Below, in pieces: positions 40,380-50,560 of a DNA stretch of 64,000 bases (the stretch's first letter is position 1; each line of letters starts with the position of its first letter). The DNA comes from Clostridium celatum DSM 1785. Lineage in GTDB: Bacteria; Bacillota; Clostridia; Clostridiales; Clostridiaceae. The notes under the pieces were generated by a model. The model was given only the letters and a program-made list of their open reading frames with translations. It did no database searches and had not been told where the DNA came from. The stretch is from contig NZ_KB291650.1 of NCBI RefSeq assembly GCF_000320405.1, positions 1-64,000 on the forward strand, read 5' to 3'. The position numbers and the translations under genes were made by a program.

Positions 40380-41984
40380 ATGGAAGAGAAATCATTGGGT
40401 CGTAGTTTTCTTATATTATCTGTAGCGGGAATATTAGTTAAAATATTATCAGCTGCGTATGTTCCGGTACTAAAGGCAATTATTGGAGACGATGCAATAG
40501 GAATATATCAAGCAAGTTATACTTATTTTGTATTTATACTGGCGATAACAAGTCTTGGAGCACAACCAGCAGTTACTAAAGTTGTTTCTGAACTTAGAGC
40601 AATGGGACATCATAAAGATGCATTAAGAGCTATGAAAATTGCAAGAAAATATTTAATTATAATAGGTGGAGCCATAACAGTAATATTTATATTGATAGCA
40701 AAGCCTCTTGCAAAAGCAACTGATTGGGAAAGAGCATCGTTATCTCTTATATTTTTGGCACCTACTATACTGTTTAGCTGTATATTAGCAGCTTATAGAG
40801 GATACCTTCAAGGAATTGAAGATATGAAAAATTTAGCAGTATCTCAAGTTATAGAACAAATAGCAAATATAGTAATAAGTTTAGTTTTTGCATTTTTACT
40901 AATTAAGGTAAGTATTGAATGGGGAAGCGCAGGAGGAACTGTAGGAACTACTGTAGGGGCCATTATAGCTGTAGTATACATAATATATATATATAATAAA
41001 TATGATTATGAAGATGAGGCTATAGAAAATGATAATAGTGATAAGCAATTAAGTGATAAAAAAATATTAAAAAAGCTTATCGCATATGGATTACCAATTA
41101 TATTAGTGGCAGGTATGCAAAATGCAAGTTCATTAGTTGATGCTATAGTTGTAAAAGGGAAATTATTAGATTCAGGTTTTACGGAGAGTGAGGCTAGTAT
41201 TAGATATGCAGTTTTAGTATTTTATAATACGTTATTATACGTTCCATTAGCCATAGTAACTGCATTAAGCTCTGCTGTATTCCCAAAAATAATTCAGGCA
41301 TTTACAAGTAGGAATAGAAAAGAGTTAAAAGTACAAATTGCATATACTTATAAATTAACTTATTTAATAACAATTCCATCTGCATTTGGTCTTGCTATAT
41401 TAAGTAAAGAAATATATATCATGATATTTGGATCTACAAATGGATATAATTTACTAATGTATGGGTCAGTAGTATTAATTTTAATGTCTATTACAACTAT
41501 TCAAAATACAATATTACAGGGTATAAATAAGCTATATTTAGTATTAACAACAGCTTTTATAGGTGTTGTAATTAAATTAGTCATAGAATCTTTACTTGTT
41601 GGTATTAAGGAAATAAATATTTTAGGTGCTGTAATAGCAACTTTCTTTACATTTTTAATTCCAGCAATAATAAATCAAAATAGATTAAGAAGAATATTTA
41701 GAATTAAAATTCCTGTAATAAGACTTGCCATAATTCCTTTTATATCATCTTGTGTAATGGGGATAGTTATTTATAGTATAAGAATGCCACTTAATAGATT
41801 AATAAATATATTTGAAGGTGGAAGGCTTTCAATTACTTTTATGGTATTATTTTTAGTTGCTATAGGAGGAATTGTATATTTATTAATTTCTATTTTCTTA
41901 GGTGGAATAACTAAAAAGGACTTAGATGGGTTTTCACCTAAGCTATTTACATTATTACCAAGATTTTTACGTAAAAAAATGTAA
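40380..41984 (+). CDS. MOP-superfamily polysaccharide/lipid II flippase (YtgP/SpoVB family)
   Basis: A 534-residue membrane protein with about 14 helices. It opens with SLGRSFLILSVAGILVKILSA-type sequence and contains AYRGYLQGIEDM, as in the SpoVB/YtgP/MurJ group that flips lipid-linked cell-wall precursors. ATG 40380 follows AAAGGGG. In Bacillus YtgP acts as a lipid II flippase; this copy is the better candidate for a vegetative role, since the convergent neighbour resembles SpoVB (inference). It ends in a strong terminator. Confidence 0.85.
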   Translation: MEEKSLGRSFLILSVAGILVKILSAAYVPVLKAIIGDDAIGIYQASYTYFVFILAITSLGAQPAVTKVVSELRAMGHHKDALRAMKIARKYLIIIGGAITVIFILIAKPLAKATDWERASLSLIFLAPTILFSCILAAYRGYLQGIEDMKNLAVSQVIEQIANIVISLVFAFLLIKVSIEWGSAGGTVGTTVGAIIAVVYIIYIYNKYDYEDEAIENDNSDKQLSDKKILKKLIAYGLPIILVAGMQNASSLVDAIVVKGKLLDSGFTESEASIRYAVLVFYNTLLYVPLAIVTALSSAVFPKIIQAFTSRNRKELKVQIAYTYKLTYLITIPSAFGLAILSKEIYIMIFGSTNGYNLLMYGSVVLILMSITTIQNTILQGINKLYLVLTTAFIGVVIKLVIESLLVGIKEINILGAVIATFFTFLIPAIINQNRLRRIFRIKIPVIRLAIIPFISSCVMGIVIYSIRMPLNRLINIFEGGRLSITFMVLFLVAIGGIVYLLISIFLGGITKKDLDGFSPKLFTLLPRFLRKKM

Positions 41985-41997
41985 TATTTTAAATAAT

Positions 41998-42034
41998 AAA
42001 AAGAGTTTGTAGAAATTAACTACAAACTCTTTTT
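41998..42034. terminator. bidirectional terminator between the two flippase genes
   Basis: AAAAAGAGTTTGTAG (41998-42012) pairs with CTACAAACTCTTTTT (42020-42034). Confidence 0.9.
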
Positions 42035-42078
42035 TGTGAAATAAAATCTTATGATTAAAAGATTTCCTAGGAAATTTT

Positions 42079-43581
42079 TTAAAAATCTTCGTCTATACCA
42101 AATCTACTTAAATAAGCAAAAATTCCATAAGTTAAAACTAAAATTATTATGTTTTTAGTAATAAATAAATCGCCTAAGAGTCTGTTAGCAAATAATCTTA
42201 TCATAAGAAATACTAAAACTCCTGTAAGAAAGAAGATAATAATGTTAGCCGTGCATATATTTAGATCGATATGCTTTTTTACTTCATGTAAATTTATTAT
42301 TAAGCTAATGGATGAGGTAATACATATAGTTATTGCATAAGAAAAAATATTTATGCTAGGAATAGCAGTTAATGTATAAAGGCAAATAACTTCGACTACA
42401 GATACTATAATAGAATTTCTAAGGATTATACTTTGTCTATTTAGACCATTTAAAATACCAAACATTGTATTAGCGGTGAAAAAAATTGGTGCTGATAATG
42501 AAGAAAGTTTTATATAAAGTCCTAAGTCATCTCTTCCGAAAAACATCATACCTAAAGAATCAGGTATTACCAAGCAAATAATATTAGTTGCCATTCCTAG
42601 TAAAAAGGCTATCTTTAAAACTGTTTTAATTCTATGTGTAGCATTATAATAATCTCCTTCACTTATACTTTTAGATAAATCAGGAACTAAAAGTGAATTT
42701 ATAGAATTAACAACTATTAGGGGAAAAGTAACTATAGTAAGAGCCATACCAGAAAATTTTCCTATTAAATTTAGAGCCGCGCTATAATCAATACCAGAAG
42801 CAACCAATTGACGTGGTACTATTAGTGTTGAAATAGTTGAAAAGCCATTAGATAAAAAACCATTTAAACAAAGTGGAAGTGAAATTACTAAAACATTAAA
42901 AAGTAATTGAGCTCTACTTTCTGTTTTTTCATAGCTTTTAGGAAGTTGTTTTGATATTTTTTTATAATAAGCATAAAGCAAAAGTAAACTTTGCAACTCA
43001 CCAAGTGCTAGTGAAACGTACGCTAATGTAACTAAAGAAGAAAGTGTTTGTGCTTTAAATACATAAACTAATAAGCTTATAATAATTATTCTCATAGCTT
43101 TTTCAAAGATGTCAACAAAAGCAGGAACTACTATTTTTGATATACCATAAAAATATCCTTTTAATATGTTGGAAAGAGCTATAAATATCATTGCAGGACA
43201 AGTAACTCTAATAGCGTTTAATGTACGGGTATCTTGTATTCCGTATTTACTTATGTAAGGAGATAATATAAATACTAGAATACCTATTATAACTGCCCAG
43301 ATTATATTAAAGGAAGCTACTGTACGTATTGTTTTAAATAAATTATTATATTCGCCTTTAGATGAATATATTGCAGAACGTTGAGAGATAGCAGCAATCA
43401 CGCCAGCAGTCATAAGACATATAAAAAGGTTATATATAGGCATTACTAAACCGTAAAGTGCCACACCTTCAGGTCCACTAATCTTTGATAAATAAATAGA
43501 AAAAATAAAGCCTAAAATACCAGTGGTAATATTTGATGCGGTTAAAAAAAATGAGTTTTTAAAGAAATTATCCTTTTCCAA
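42079..43581 (-). CDS. spoVB: stage V sporulation protein B-like flippase
   Basis: A 500-residue membrane protein of the MOP superfamily, about 14 helices, opening FFKNSFFLTASNITTGILGFIF with SKISGPEGVALYGLVMPIYNLF and YFYGISKIVVPAFVDIFEKAMRI, typical of SpoVB. SpoVB is required for spore cortex peptidoglycan, probably moving lipid-linked precursor. The start is TTG 43581 after AGGGGGGA on the minus strand. It converges on another member of the superfamily. Symbol assigned by pattern; orthology should be tested against the YtgP-like gene. Confidence 0.82.
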   Translation of the reverse strand: MEKDNFFKNSFFLTASNITTGILGFIFSIYLSKISGPEGVALYGLVMPIYNLFICLMTAGVIAAISQRSAIYSSKGEYNNLFKTIRTVASFNIIWAVIIGILVFILSPYISKYGIQDTRTLNAIRVTCPAMIFIALSNILKGYFYGISKIVVPAFVDIFEKAMRIIIISLLVYVFKAQTLSSLVTLAYVSLALGELQSLLLLYAYYKKISKQLPKSYEKTESRAQLLFNVLVISLPLCLNGFLSNGFSTISTLIVPRQLVASGIDYSAALNLIGKFSGMALTIVTFPLIVVNSINSLLVPDLSKSISEGDYYNATHRIKTVLKIAFLLGMATNIICLVIPDSLGMMFFGRDDLGLYIKLSSLSAPIFFTANTMFGILNGLNRQSIILRNSIIVSVVEVICLYTLTAIPSINIFSYAITICITSSISLIINLHEVKKHIDLNICTANIIIFFLTGVLVFLMIRLFANRLLGDLFITKNIIILVLTYGIFAYLSRFGIDEDF

Positions 43582-43837
43582 ATAGATTCCCCCCTAAGTA
43601 AGATTTTAAATTATAGCCTTGTTAATGAAACTTAAGTTTTAAAAAGATAATTCTTAAGTGAGTATACAAGCTTAATTAACTATATTTAATAAGTAATATA
43701 CATATAAATGATATTTATGTTAAATTACATTAATACTTATTCAGTAAAATAAAGGAATATGATTAATATAAATTTTTGTATTAAGTAATAATTCATATGT
43801 TAAAAATATAAATTATTAATAAAGAGGGGGAGTTGAG

Positions 43838-45115
43838 ATGAAAAGATTTTTGAAATTTTTATGTTTAGCTACAGTAGTTATAACTTTAGCTTTTGGTATA
43901 TATGAATTCAGTAATAAATATAATTTAAATTTAATTTATTCAAATATAGAATGGTCAATAAATATAAAAGATTGCATAGATGCTGTCTCTTTTGATTTTG
44001 ATAATGAAGGTAATATATATATAGCTTATAAAGATTATATAAAGGTAATTAAAGATAACAAGGAAGAAGTTTTATTAAAGCAAGATAGCTTTAATATTTA
44101 TGATATTGCCTGCTATAAAGGAGATATTATAATAGCAACAGGAAATGATATTTTAAGGTATTATAAAGATGATAAAAAGTTAATTCAGTTAGTGGAAAAT
44201 ATGCCGAATAAAGGATTGAATAAAGAAACTAAAATAATAATAAATAATGATGATTTCTACATTACAATTGGATCTAATACTAACTCAGGAGTAGTAGAAC
44301 AAAAAGGTGGAGAGGTTGATAAAGCTTCTTTTGAATGGATATCAACTGGTGTTAGTTATGGTAATACTAAAACGAGTGCATTTAGTGAGTTTGGTAAAAT
44401 TATAAATGAAGGAGAAAAAATTAAAGAAGAAGCTTTAAGTAATGCATCAATTTTAAAATATAACTTGATATCAAATGAAATAATTACTTACTCAACAGGA
44501 CTTAGAAATATAGAAGGATTAGACTTTGATAGTTCGGGAAAGATGATAGCAATAGTTGGTGGAATGGAGGATAGTGGTGTTAGACCAGTAAAGGATGACT
44601 TTGATTATATTTATGAAATAAAAGAGAAGGCATGGTATGGATGGCCAGATTTTAGTGGTGGAGATCCAATTATTTCACCTAGATTTGCAGATGAAGATAG
44701 TAAACTTTCCTTTGTTATAGCAAATCATCCTACTGAAGTTACATTAGGACCTATGTATCAGCATACTTCAGTTTCATCTCTAAGAGGATTAGCTATAGAT
44801 GATGATGGTAACTTTTTAGTTAAAGACACAGTTATTTTTGCAGATAGTAAGAAAAATATTGTTTATGCAAAAGATAAAGATGGATATGTTAGGGAAATAA
44901 TAGCATTAAATGATAATTGTAATATAAAAAAGATAAAATATTATAAATCTAGTATTTATATATTAGATAATAACATAGGGTGTGTATATAAAGTAGAAGT
45001 TGCAAATAATAATACTGGATTTAATATACCTAAATTTATGCTAATATTTTTAATTAATTTTCTTATAATAATTTTGATATGTTTATTGTATAAATACAAA
45101 AGAAGTAAGAAATAA
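43838..45115 (+). CDS. membrane-bound beta-propeller protein, sugar-dehydrogenase-like fold
   Basis: A 425-residue protein with an N-terminal hydrophobic anchor or signal (about 5-22) and a C-terminal membrane helix (about 396-418, FMLIFLINFLIIILICLLY) before a basic tail. The extracellular middle reads as propeller blades: FDFDNEGNIYIAY, NIEGLDFDSSGKMIAIV, and a segment ending AWYGWPDFSGGDPI, the hallmark of the soluble glucose/sorbosone dehydrogenase fold. PQQ ligands cannot be confirmed. ATG 43838 follows GAGGGGG. Function unknown; it may be a sugar or cell-wall sensor rather than an enzyme. Confidence 0.7.
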   Translation: MKRFLKFLCLATVVITLAFGIYEFSNKYNLNLIYSNIEWSINIKDCIDAVSFDFDNEGNIYIAYKDYIKVIKDNKEEVLLKQDSFNIYDIACYKGDIIIATGNDILRYYKDDKKLIQLVENMPNKGLNKETKIIINNDDFYITIGSNTNSGVVEQKGGEVDKASFEWISTGVSYGNTKTSAFSEFGKIINEGEKIKEEALSNASILKYNLISNEIITYSTGLRNIEGLDFDSSGKMIAIVGGMEDSGVRPVKDDFDYIYEIKEKAWYGWPDFSGGDPIISPRFADEDSKLSFVIANHPTEVTLGPMYQHTSVSSLRGLAIDDDGNFLVKDTVIFADSKKNIVYAKDKDGYVREIIALNDNCNIKKIKYYKSSIYILDNNIGCVYKVEVANNNTGFNIPKFMLIFLINFLIIILICLLYKYKRSKK

Positions 45116-45144
45116 GAAAAATATATAATAGAGATTTAGTAAGG

Positions 45145-45192
45145 ATTTTACAGCTGTGTAAATAGTGTTAAAACATAGCTGTAAAATTTTTA
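45145..45192 (+). terminator. terminator of the beta-propeller gene
   Basis: ATTTTACAGCTGTG (45145-45158) pairs with CATAGCTGTAAAAT (45174-45187) with one wobble; TTTTAT follows. Confidence 0.8.
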
Positions 45193-45369
45193 TATAAAAA
45201 TTAAAAAATTTTGCATTATATTGGAGAAGTATTGTAATATGTGAATATGAGAAATTTAAGAGGAGTTAAATAAAAATAACATAATTTTACTCATTACATA
45301 ATAAATTTATAGTAGTTCTATATTGAACAATAAAGAATGAAAAATTTATATTATGTAAAGGAGAATCTT

Positions 45370-45867
45370 ATGGGAAAAACAATAATATTAAATCTTACAG
45401 ATGTTAGAGTAAAAGGTGATATTTTAGATGTTGGGGAAAGCTATGGAGTTATATATAACATTTCTGAAGATGTAATAGAAGAGGTTTGTGTAGATTATGT
45501 GGAATGTGAAATTAAAGAAAGTAAAATGGTAGAACAATATGACACCTGTACTATGTTTTTTTCTTTAAGTAGCATATGGAGAGAAGGAGAAAGAGCGAAC
45601 CTAGTTAAAGAAGTTAGTAAATATGTTAAGAAAGGTGGAGAAATTTTAATTTGGGATATCAATAAAGAAATGGGGGAAGTTTTTAGTAGTAATGTAATGG
45701 CAGTATTGCCTAGAGGCAAGATAAAAGAATTTGAGTTTAAAAATTTAAATCCTATAGTCAAGTCGAATATAGAGGATACAAAGAAAATAATAAGTCCAAT
45801 ATATGAGATAAAAGAGGAAAAAGTATGGGAGGATATATTTTTTATAAAAGCAGAAAAAATTATTTAA
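45370..45867 (+). CDS. methyltransferase-like small protein, possibly degenerate
   Basis: A 165-residue protein. I chose ATG 45370 (AAAGGAG about 8 nt upstream); the frame opens at 45337 without a ribosome-binding site. ILDVGESYGVIYNI recalls motif I of class I SAM-dependent methyltransferases, and YVKKGGEILIWDINK the post-motif region, but the core is shorter than a full Rossmann methyltransferase. It may have lost catalysis. Its stop is 14 bp before the radical SAM gene, so it may act as that enzyme's partner (inference). Confidence 0.62.
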   Translation: MGKTIILNLTDVRVKGDILDVGESYGVIYNISEDVIEEVCVDYVECEIKESKMVEQYDTCTMFFSLSSIWREGERANLVKEVSKYVKKGGEILIWDINKEMGEVFSSNVMAVLPRGKIKEFEFKNLNPIVKSNIEDTKKIISPIYEIKEEKVWEDIFFIKAEKII

Positions 45868-45881
45868 CAAGGGGAAGAAAA

Positions 45882-47567
45882 ATGAAAGTTTTATTAACAG
45901 CAATAAATTCTAAATTTATTCATAGCAATTTAGCTATAAGATATTTAAAAGCATTTACAGAAGATCTTAATTATGACTGTACTTTAAGAGAGTTTTCTAT
46001 AAATGATAGAGATGAAAAAGTTTTAGAAGAGATAATTAAAGAAAAACCTGATGTAGTAGCCTTTTCAACTTATATTTGGAATATAGAAATGGTAAAAAGA
46101 TTATCTTCACTTATTAAAATAGTTAATAAGAATATAGAAATACTTTATGGTGGGCCTGAAGTATCATATGATAGTTTAAATATATTAAAAGAACTTGAAG
46201 GTGATTATATTATTTGTGGAGAAGGTGAAAAAACTTATAGGGAATTTATTGAATATAAATTAGGTAAAGGAAATATTCAAGATATTAGAGGTCTATACTT
46301 TAAAGAAAATGACGAAGTTATAGCTAATGGTAATAGACCTCTTATGAATATGAATGAAATAGTATTTCCTTACAAGGAAGATGAAAATTTAGATAATAAA
46401 ATAGTTTATTATGAAGGGTCTAGGGGATGTCCATTTAATTGTAAATATTGTTTATCTTCAACTACTCATGGTGTAAGGTTCTTAGATATTGATAGAGTTA
46501 AGAAAGAGCTACAGTTCTTTATTGATAAAAAAGTTAAGTTAGTTAAATTTGTTGACAGAACTTTTAATTGTAATTTTAAATTCTCTATGGCAATATGGGA
46601 GTTTTTAATAAATGCAGATACTAAAACTCAATTTCATTTTGAAATATCAGCAGATATACTAAAGCCGCAAGAATTAGAGCTTTTAAGAAAAGCGCCAAAG
46701 GATAGATTTCAGTTTGAAGTTGGAGTTCAAACAACTAATGATGATGTACTTAGTAGGATTAATAGATTTGTTAACTTTAGCGATATAAAGGAAAAAGTTG
46801 TTGAGTTACTTGAAATAAGAAATATTAAACAACACTTAGATTTAATTGCAGGACTTCCAGGTGAGGATATAGTATCTTTTAAAAAATCTTTTAATGATGT
46901 TTACAGTATTGAACCAGAAGAAATTCAATTAGGATTTTTAAAATTACTTAGAGGATCTTCTATGAGAGAAGAGGCTGAGGAATATGGAATGAAATACTCA
47001 CCATTTCCACCATATGAAATTTTAGAAACAAAAGATGTATCTTATGATGAATTGTTAGTATTAAAAAAAGTAGAACATATGGTAGATAAGTATTATAATT
47101 CTCAAAAGTTTAATAATATAATTAAATACTTAATTAAATCCTTTGACACTCCGTATGATTTTTATTTAGCGCTAGGAAACTACTTTGATTTAAAGGGGTA
47201 TTTTGATAGAAACATAGGAAATAGTGAATATTACAAGGTATTTTTAGATTTTAATAGTGAAATAACAAAGTTAGATAGTAATATTTTACGTGACATAATA
47301 AAATATGACTACTTAAAATTTAATAAGAGAAGAGGGATGCCAGATTTCTTAAAAAGCGATATTGAAAAAGAAAAGGAACATAAAATTAAAGAAATATTTA
47401 GAGAGGAGTATTCTTTTAAGGATTATTACATAGAAAGTTTTTGTGTAGATATCAATAAGTTTATTGATGAAGAGGTTATTAATAAAAATAGAAGTTATTT
47501 CTTAATAGGATATGAGGGCGATATCATAGATATAACAAATAAAGTAAGTAAAATCCAATGGGAATAA
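45882..47567 (+). CDS. B12-binding radical SAM protein
   Basis: A 561-residue enzyme. ATG 45882 follows AAGGGGAAG; upstream in-frame codons lie in the preceding gene. It has an N-terminal cobalamin-binding domain (about 1-140, VLLTAINSKFIHSNLAIRYL), then a radical SAM domain (about 170-380) with the cluster motif CPFNCKYC in EGSRGCPFNCKYCLSS. The C-terminal region (about 380-561) resembles the DUF4080 type common in clostridia. The group performs radical methylations or rearrangements; the substrate is unknown. It follows a small methyltransferase-like gene. Confidence 0.86.
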   Translation: MKVLLTAINSKFIHSNLAIRYLKAFTEDLNYDCTLREFSINDRDEKVLEEIIKEKPDVVAFSTYIWNIEMVKRLSSLIKIVNKNIEILYGGPEVSYDSLNILKELEGDYIICGEGEKTYREFIEYKLGKGNIQDIRGLYFKENDEVIANGNRPLMNMNEIVFPYKEDENLDNKIVYYEGSRGCPFNCKYCLSSTTHGVRFLDIDRVKKELQFFIDKKVKLVKFVDRTFNCNFKFSMAIWEFLINADTKTQFHFEISADILKPQELELLRKAPKDRFQFEVGVQTTNDDVLSRINRFVNFSDIKEKVVELLEIRNIKQHLDLIAGLPGEDIVSFKKSFNDVYSIEPEEIQLGFLKLLRGSSMREEAEEYGMKYSPFPPYEILETKDVSYDELLVLKKVEHMVDKYYNSQKFNNIIKYLIKSFDTPYDFYLALGNYFDLKGYFDRNIGNSEYYKVFLDFNSEITKLDSNILRDIIKYDYLKFNKRRGMPDFLKSDIEKEKEHKIKEIFREEYSFKDYYIESFCVDINKFIDEEVINKNRSYFLIGYEGDIIDITNKVSKIQWE

Positions 47568-47655
47568 CAGCAAAAAAATATAAGAGAAAAATATTCACAA
47601 AATAGTAATATTTATAAAAATAAAATATTGTTTAGGAAATGTTAACAAAAAAAAG

Positions 47656-47683
47656 TTGAAAAATTGTTAAAACCGTGTATAAT
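47656..47683 (+). promoter_or_regulatory. promoter of the V-ATPase operon
   Basis: TTGAAA (47656-47661), 16-bp spacer, TATAAT (47678-47683). The leader then contains a 9-bp hairpin ATTAATACT/AGTATTAAT (47702-47725). Confidence 0.65.
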
Positions 47684-47766
47684 AAAAAGAGATAAAAAGT
47701 AATTAATACTATATAAAGTATTAATATTTATATTATCCAAGTTGTTACAGTAAAGGTGGTGAGACT

Positions 47767-48093
47767 TTGGCATTAGAAGCAATTAATGAGATAAAAGAGG
47801 CTGAAAAGAAAGCAGAAGAAATGATCTCTGAAGCAAATCAAAAAGCTAAAGAAGTTGTAAATGAAGCTACTAAAGAAGCAAACATTAAATATGATGAAAT
47901 AATAAGCGTTGCAAAAACAAAAGCAAATGATTTATTAAATGCTGCTTTAGAAGAAGGAAACAACAAAGCTAAACCTATCTTAGAGATGGGTGAAAAAGAA
48001 ATTGAGGCTATAAAAAATATGTCTCAAGAAATAAAAGATAATGCTATTAATATAGTTGTTGAGAGGATAGTGAAGATTCATGGCAATAGTTAA
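47767..48093 (+). CDS. ntpF: V-type ATPase subunit G/H (NtpF-like peripheral stalk)
   Basis: A 108-residue, almost wholly coiled-coil protein (ALEAINEIKEAEKKAEEMI), the partner of subunit E in the peripheral stalk. Length matches E. hirae NtpF (107). The start is TTG 47767 after AGGTGGTGA. It is the first gene of the operon, and its 3' end overlaps ntpI by 14 bp. Confidence 0.87.
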   Translation: MALEAINEIKEAEKKAEEMISEANQKAKEVVNEATKEANIKYDEIISVAKTKANDLLNAALEEGNNKAKPILEMGEKEIEAIKNMSQEIKDNAINIVVERIVKIHGNS

Positions 48094-50029
48094 GATGAAC
48101 AAATTCACTTTGCTAACCTTTGAATCAAAGAAAGAAGAGTTACTTCAAAGATTACAAGGATTTTCAAATGTAGAATTTATAAATCTACAAGATGAGAATT
48201 TACTAGAAGCTAACGAATATTTAAAATCACTTTCAAAAGATGAAGTAGATTCAAACATAGCAAAGTATGAAGAAGATTTATCAAAGGCTAAAATGACTCT
48301 AGACTTTTTAAATAGCTATATGCCTAAAAAGTCAGGTTTAAAAGCATTAGAGGATGACAAGGAAGACTTAACTATTGAGGAATTAGAAAATGCAGTTAAT
48401 AAAATTAACTGGCTTGAAATTTACAACAAGGTTAAGGAAAAGGAAGATGAGCTTCACGCTATAGAAGGCCAAATTACTAAGCTAGAAGGCGAAATTGAAG
48501 TTTTAACTCCATGGCAAGCCTTAGATATTTCTTTTGAAGCTCTAAATGAGTTGAAAATGGTAAGTAGCTTTGTGGGAAGTATTTCCAAGCAATGTGAAGA
48601 AGAACTTACAAAAGCTTTAGATGCAGGATATGTTGAAATTATCTCAAGAGGCAATAGTGATACTAATGTTTTAGTTATAGTGGAAAAAGAAAAATATGAT
48701 GAAACATTATCACTTTTAAGAGGATTTGGATTTAGCTCATTTAAATCTGAATTTGATAAAGTGCCGCAAGTGGTAATTACTAACAATGCTCATCAAATAG
48801 AAGAGTTAAAATCAAAAATATTCTTTATTAAAGAAGAAATAGCTTCTTTTGAAGAAGATTTTAAGAAAATGAAGTTAGTTTATGACTATCTTTCAAATCA
48901 AGTTTTAAGATATAAAGCTTCAAATAATTTTTTAAGAACTACTAATACTGTTACTATTCAAGGATGGTGTGAAGTAGAGAAAAATGAAGAACTTCAAAAT
49001 ATATGTAACGAAGTCTTAAAAGATGAATATTACATTGCATTTGAAGAGGTTAAGGAAGATGAGGTTGAAGAAGTTCCTGTAAAACTTAAAAATGGATTAC
49101 TGAATAAGACCTTTGAATCTGTTACAGAAATGTACAGCCTGCCTAAATATAATGAAGTAGATCCTACACCATTATTAGTACCATTCTACTTAATATTCTT
49201 TGGTATGATGGTTGCTGATGTTGGATATGGATTAGTAATGTTAATAGCTGCATTTTGTGCAATGAAATTCTTAAAGCTAAATAAGAAAAATGAAGATTTC
49301 GCAAGATTCTTCTTATTCTTAAGTATACCAACTATAGTTATAGGGTTAATTTATGGATCATTCTTTGGTGATGCTGTGAAAATACCAGGACTTATAAATC
49401 CAACTGAAGATGTTAATACTCTTTTAGTTGCTTCAATAGTATTTGGTGTTATTCAAATATTCTTTGGTTTATGTATAAAAGCATATACACTTATTAAATC
49501 AGGAAAGCCTAAAGATGCATTTTATGATGTTGGTTCATGGCTTATAACTTTAATATCAATTGGTGTATTAGCTGGTTGTATAATGTTAGGTTGGCCATCA
49601 GTAGTTAAATATATTGCAATAGCTGCTATGATATTTGGTATGCTTGTTATAGTATTAACTGGTGGTAGAGCAGAAAAAACAAAAGGAGCTCAAATTGGGC
49701 AAGGGCTATATGCTTTATATGGAATAACAAGTTATATAGGTGACTTAGTATCATATACAAGACTTATGGCACTTGGATTATCAGGTGGATGTATTGCAGG
49801 AGCATTAAACTTATTAATGAAATCATTAACTGGTCCAGCAATTATATTATTACCTTTCGTGTTCGTAGCAGCTCACGTATTTAATCTATTACTTGGATTA
49901 CTTGGAGCATATGTTCACACAGCAAGATTACAATACGTAGAATATTTCTCAAAATTCTATGAAGGTGGAGGAAAAGCATTTACTCCATTTAAAGCATCAG
50001 AAAAATATATGAATTTAAAAGAAAACTAG
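48080..50029 (+). CDS. ntpI: V-type ATPase subunit I (a subunit)
   Basis: A 649-residue stator subunit. The cytosolic N-terminal half (about 1-345) has coiled coils, and the C-terminal half (about 355-640) has seven or eight membrane helices that form the ion half-channels with the K ring. The conserved segment SYTRLMALGLSGG contains the essential Arg. Length fits NtpI (664). ATG 48080 lies inside ntpF. Confidence 0.93.
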   Translation: MAIVKMNKFTLLTFESKKEELLQRLQGFSNVEFINLQDENLLEANEYLKSLSKDEVDSNIAKYEEDLSKAKMTLDFLNSYMPKKSGLKALEDDKEDLTIEELENAVNKINWLEIYNKVKEKEDELHAIEGQITKLEGEIEVLTPWQALDISFEALNELKMVSSFVGSISKQCEEELTKALDAGYVEIISRGNSDTNVLVIVEKEKYDETLSLLRGFGFSSFKSEFDKVPQVVITNNAHQIEELKSKIFFIKEEIASFEEDFKKMKLVYDYLSNQVLRYKASNNFLRTTNTVTIQGWCEVEKNEELQNICNEVLKDEYYIAFEEVKEDEVEEVPVKLKNGLLNKTFESVTEMYSLPKYNEVDPTPLLVPFYLIFFGMMVADVGYGLVMLIAAFCAMKFLKLNKKNEDFARFFLFLSIPTIVIGLIYGSFFGDAVKIPGLINPTEDVNTLLVASIVFGVIQIFFGLCIKAYTLIKSGKPKDAFYDVGSWLITLISIGVLAGCIMLGWPSVVKYIAIAAMIFGMLVIVLTGGRAEKTKGAQIGQGLYALYGITSYIGDLVSYTRLMALGLSGGCIAGALNLLMKSLTGPAIILLPFVFVAAHVFNLLLGLLGAYVHTARLQYVEYFSKFYEGGGKAFTPFKASEKYMNLKEN

Positions 50030-50527
<498 letters not shown>

Positions 50528-50560
50528 TAAGTCTGACAATATAAGATTGGAGATATAAAT

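Noticed and set aside
41984-42079. Recent duplication of the two MOP flippase genes
   Set aside because: The two proteins are in the same superfamily but visibly differ throughout; they look like ancient paralogues (YtgP-like and SpoVB-like).
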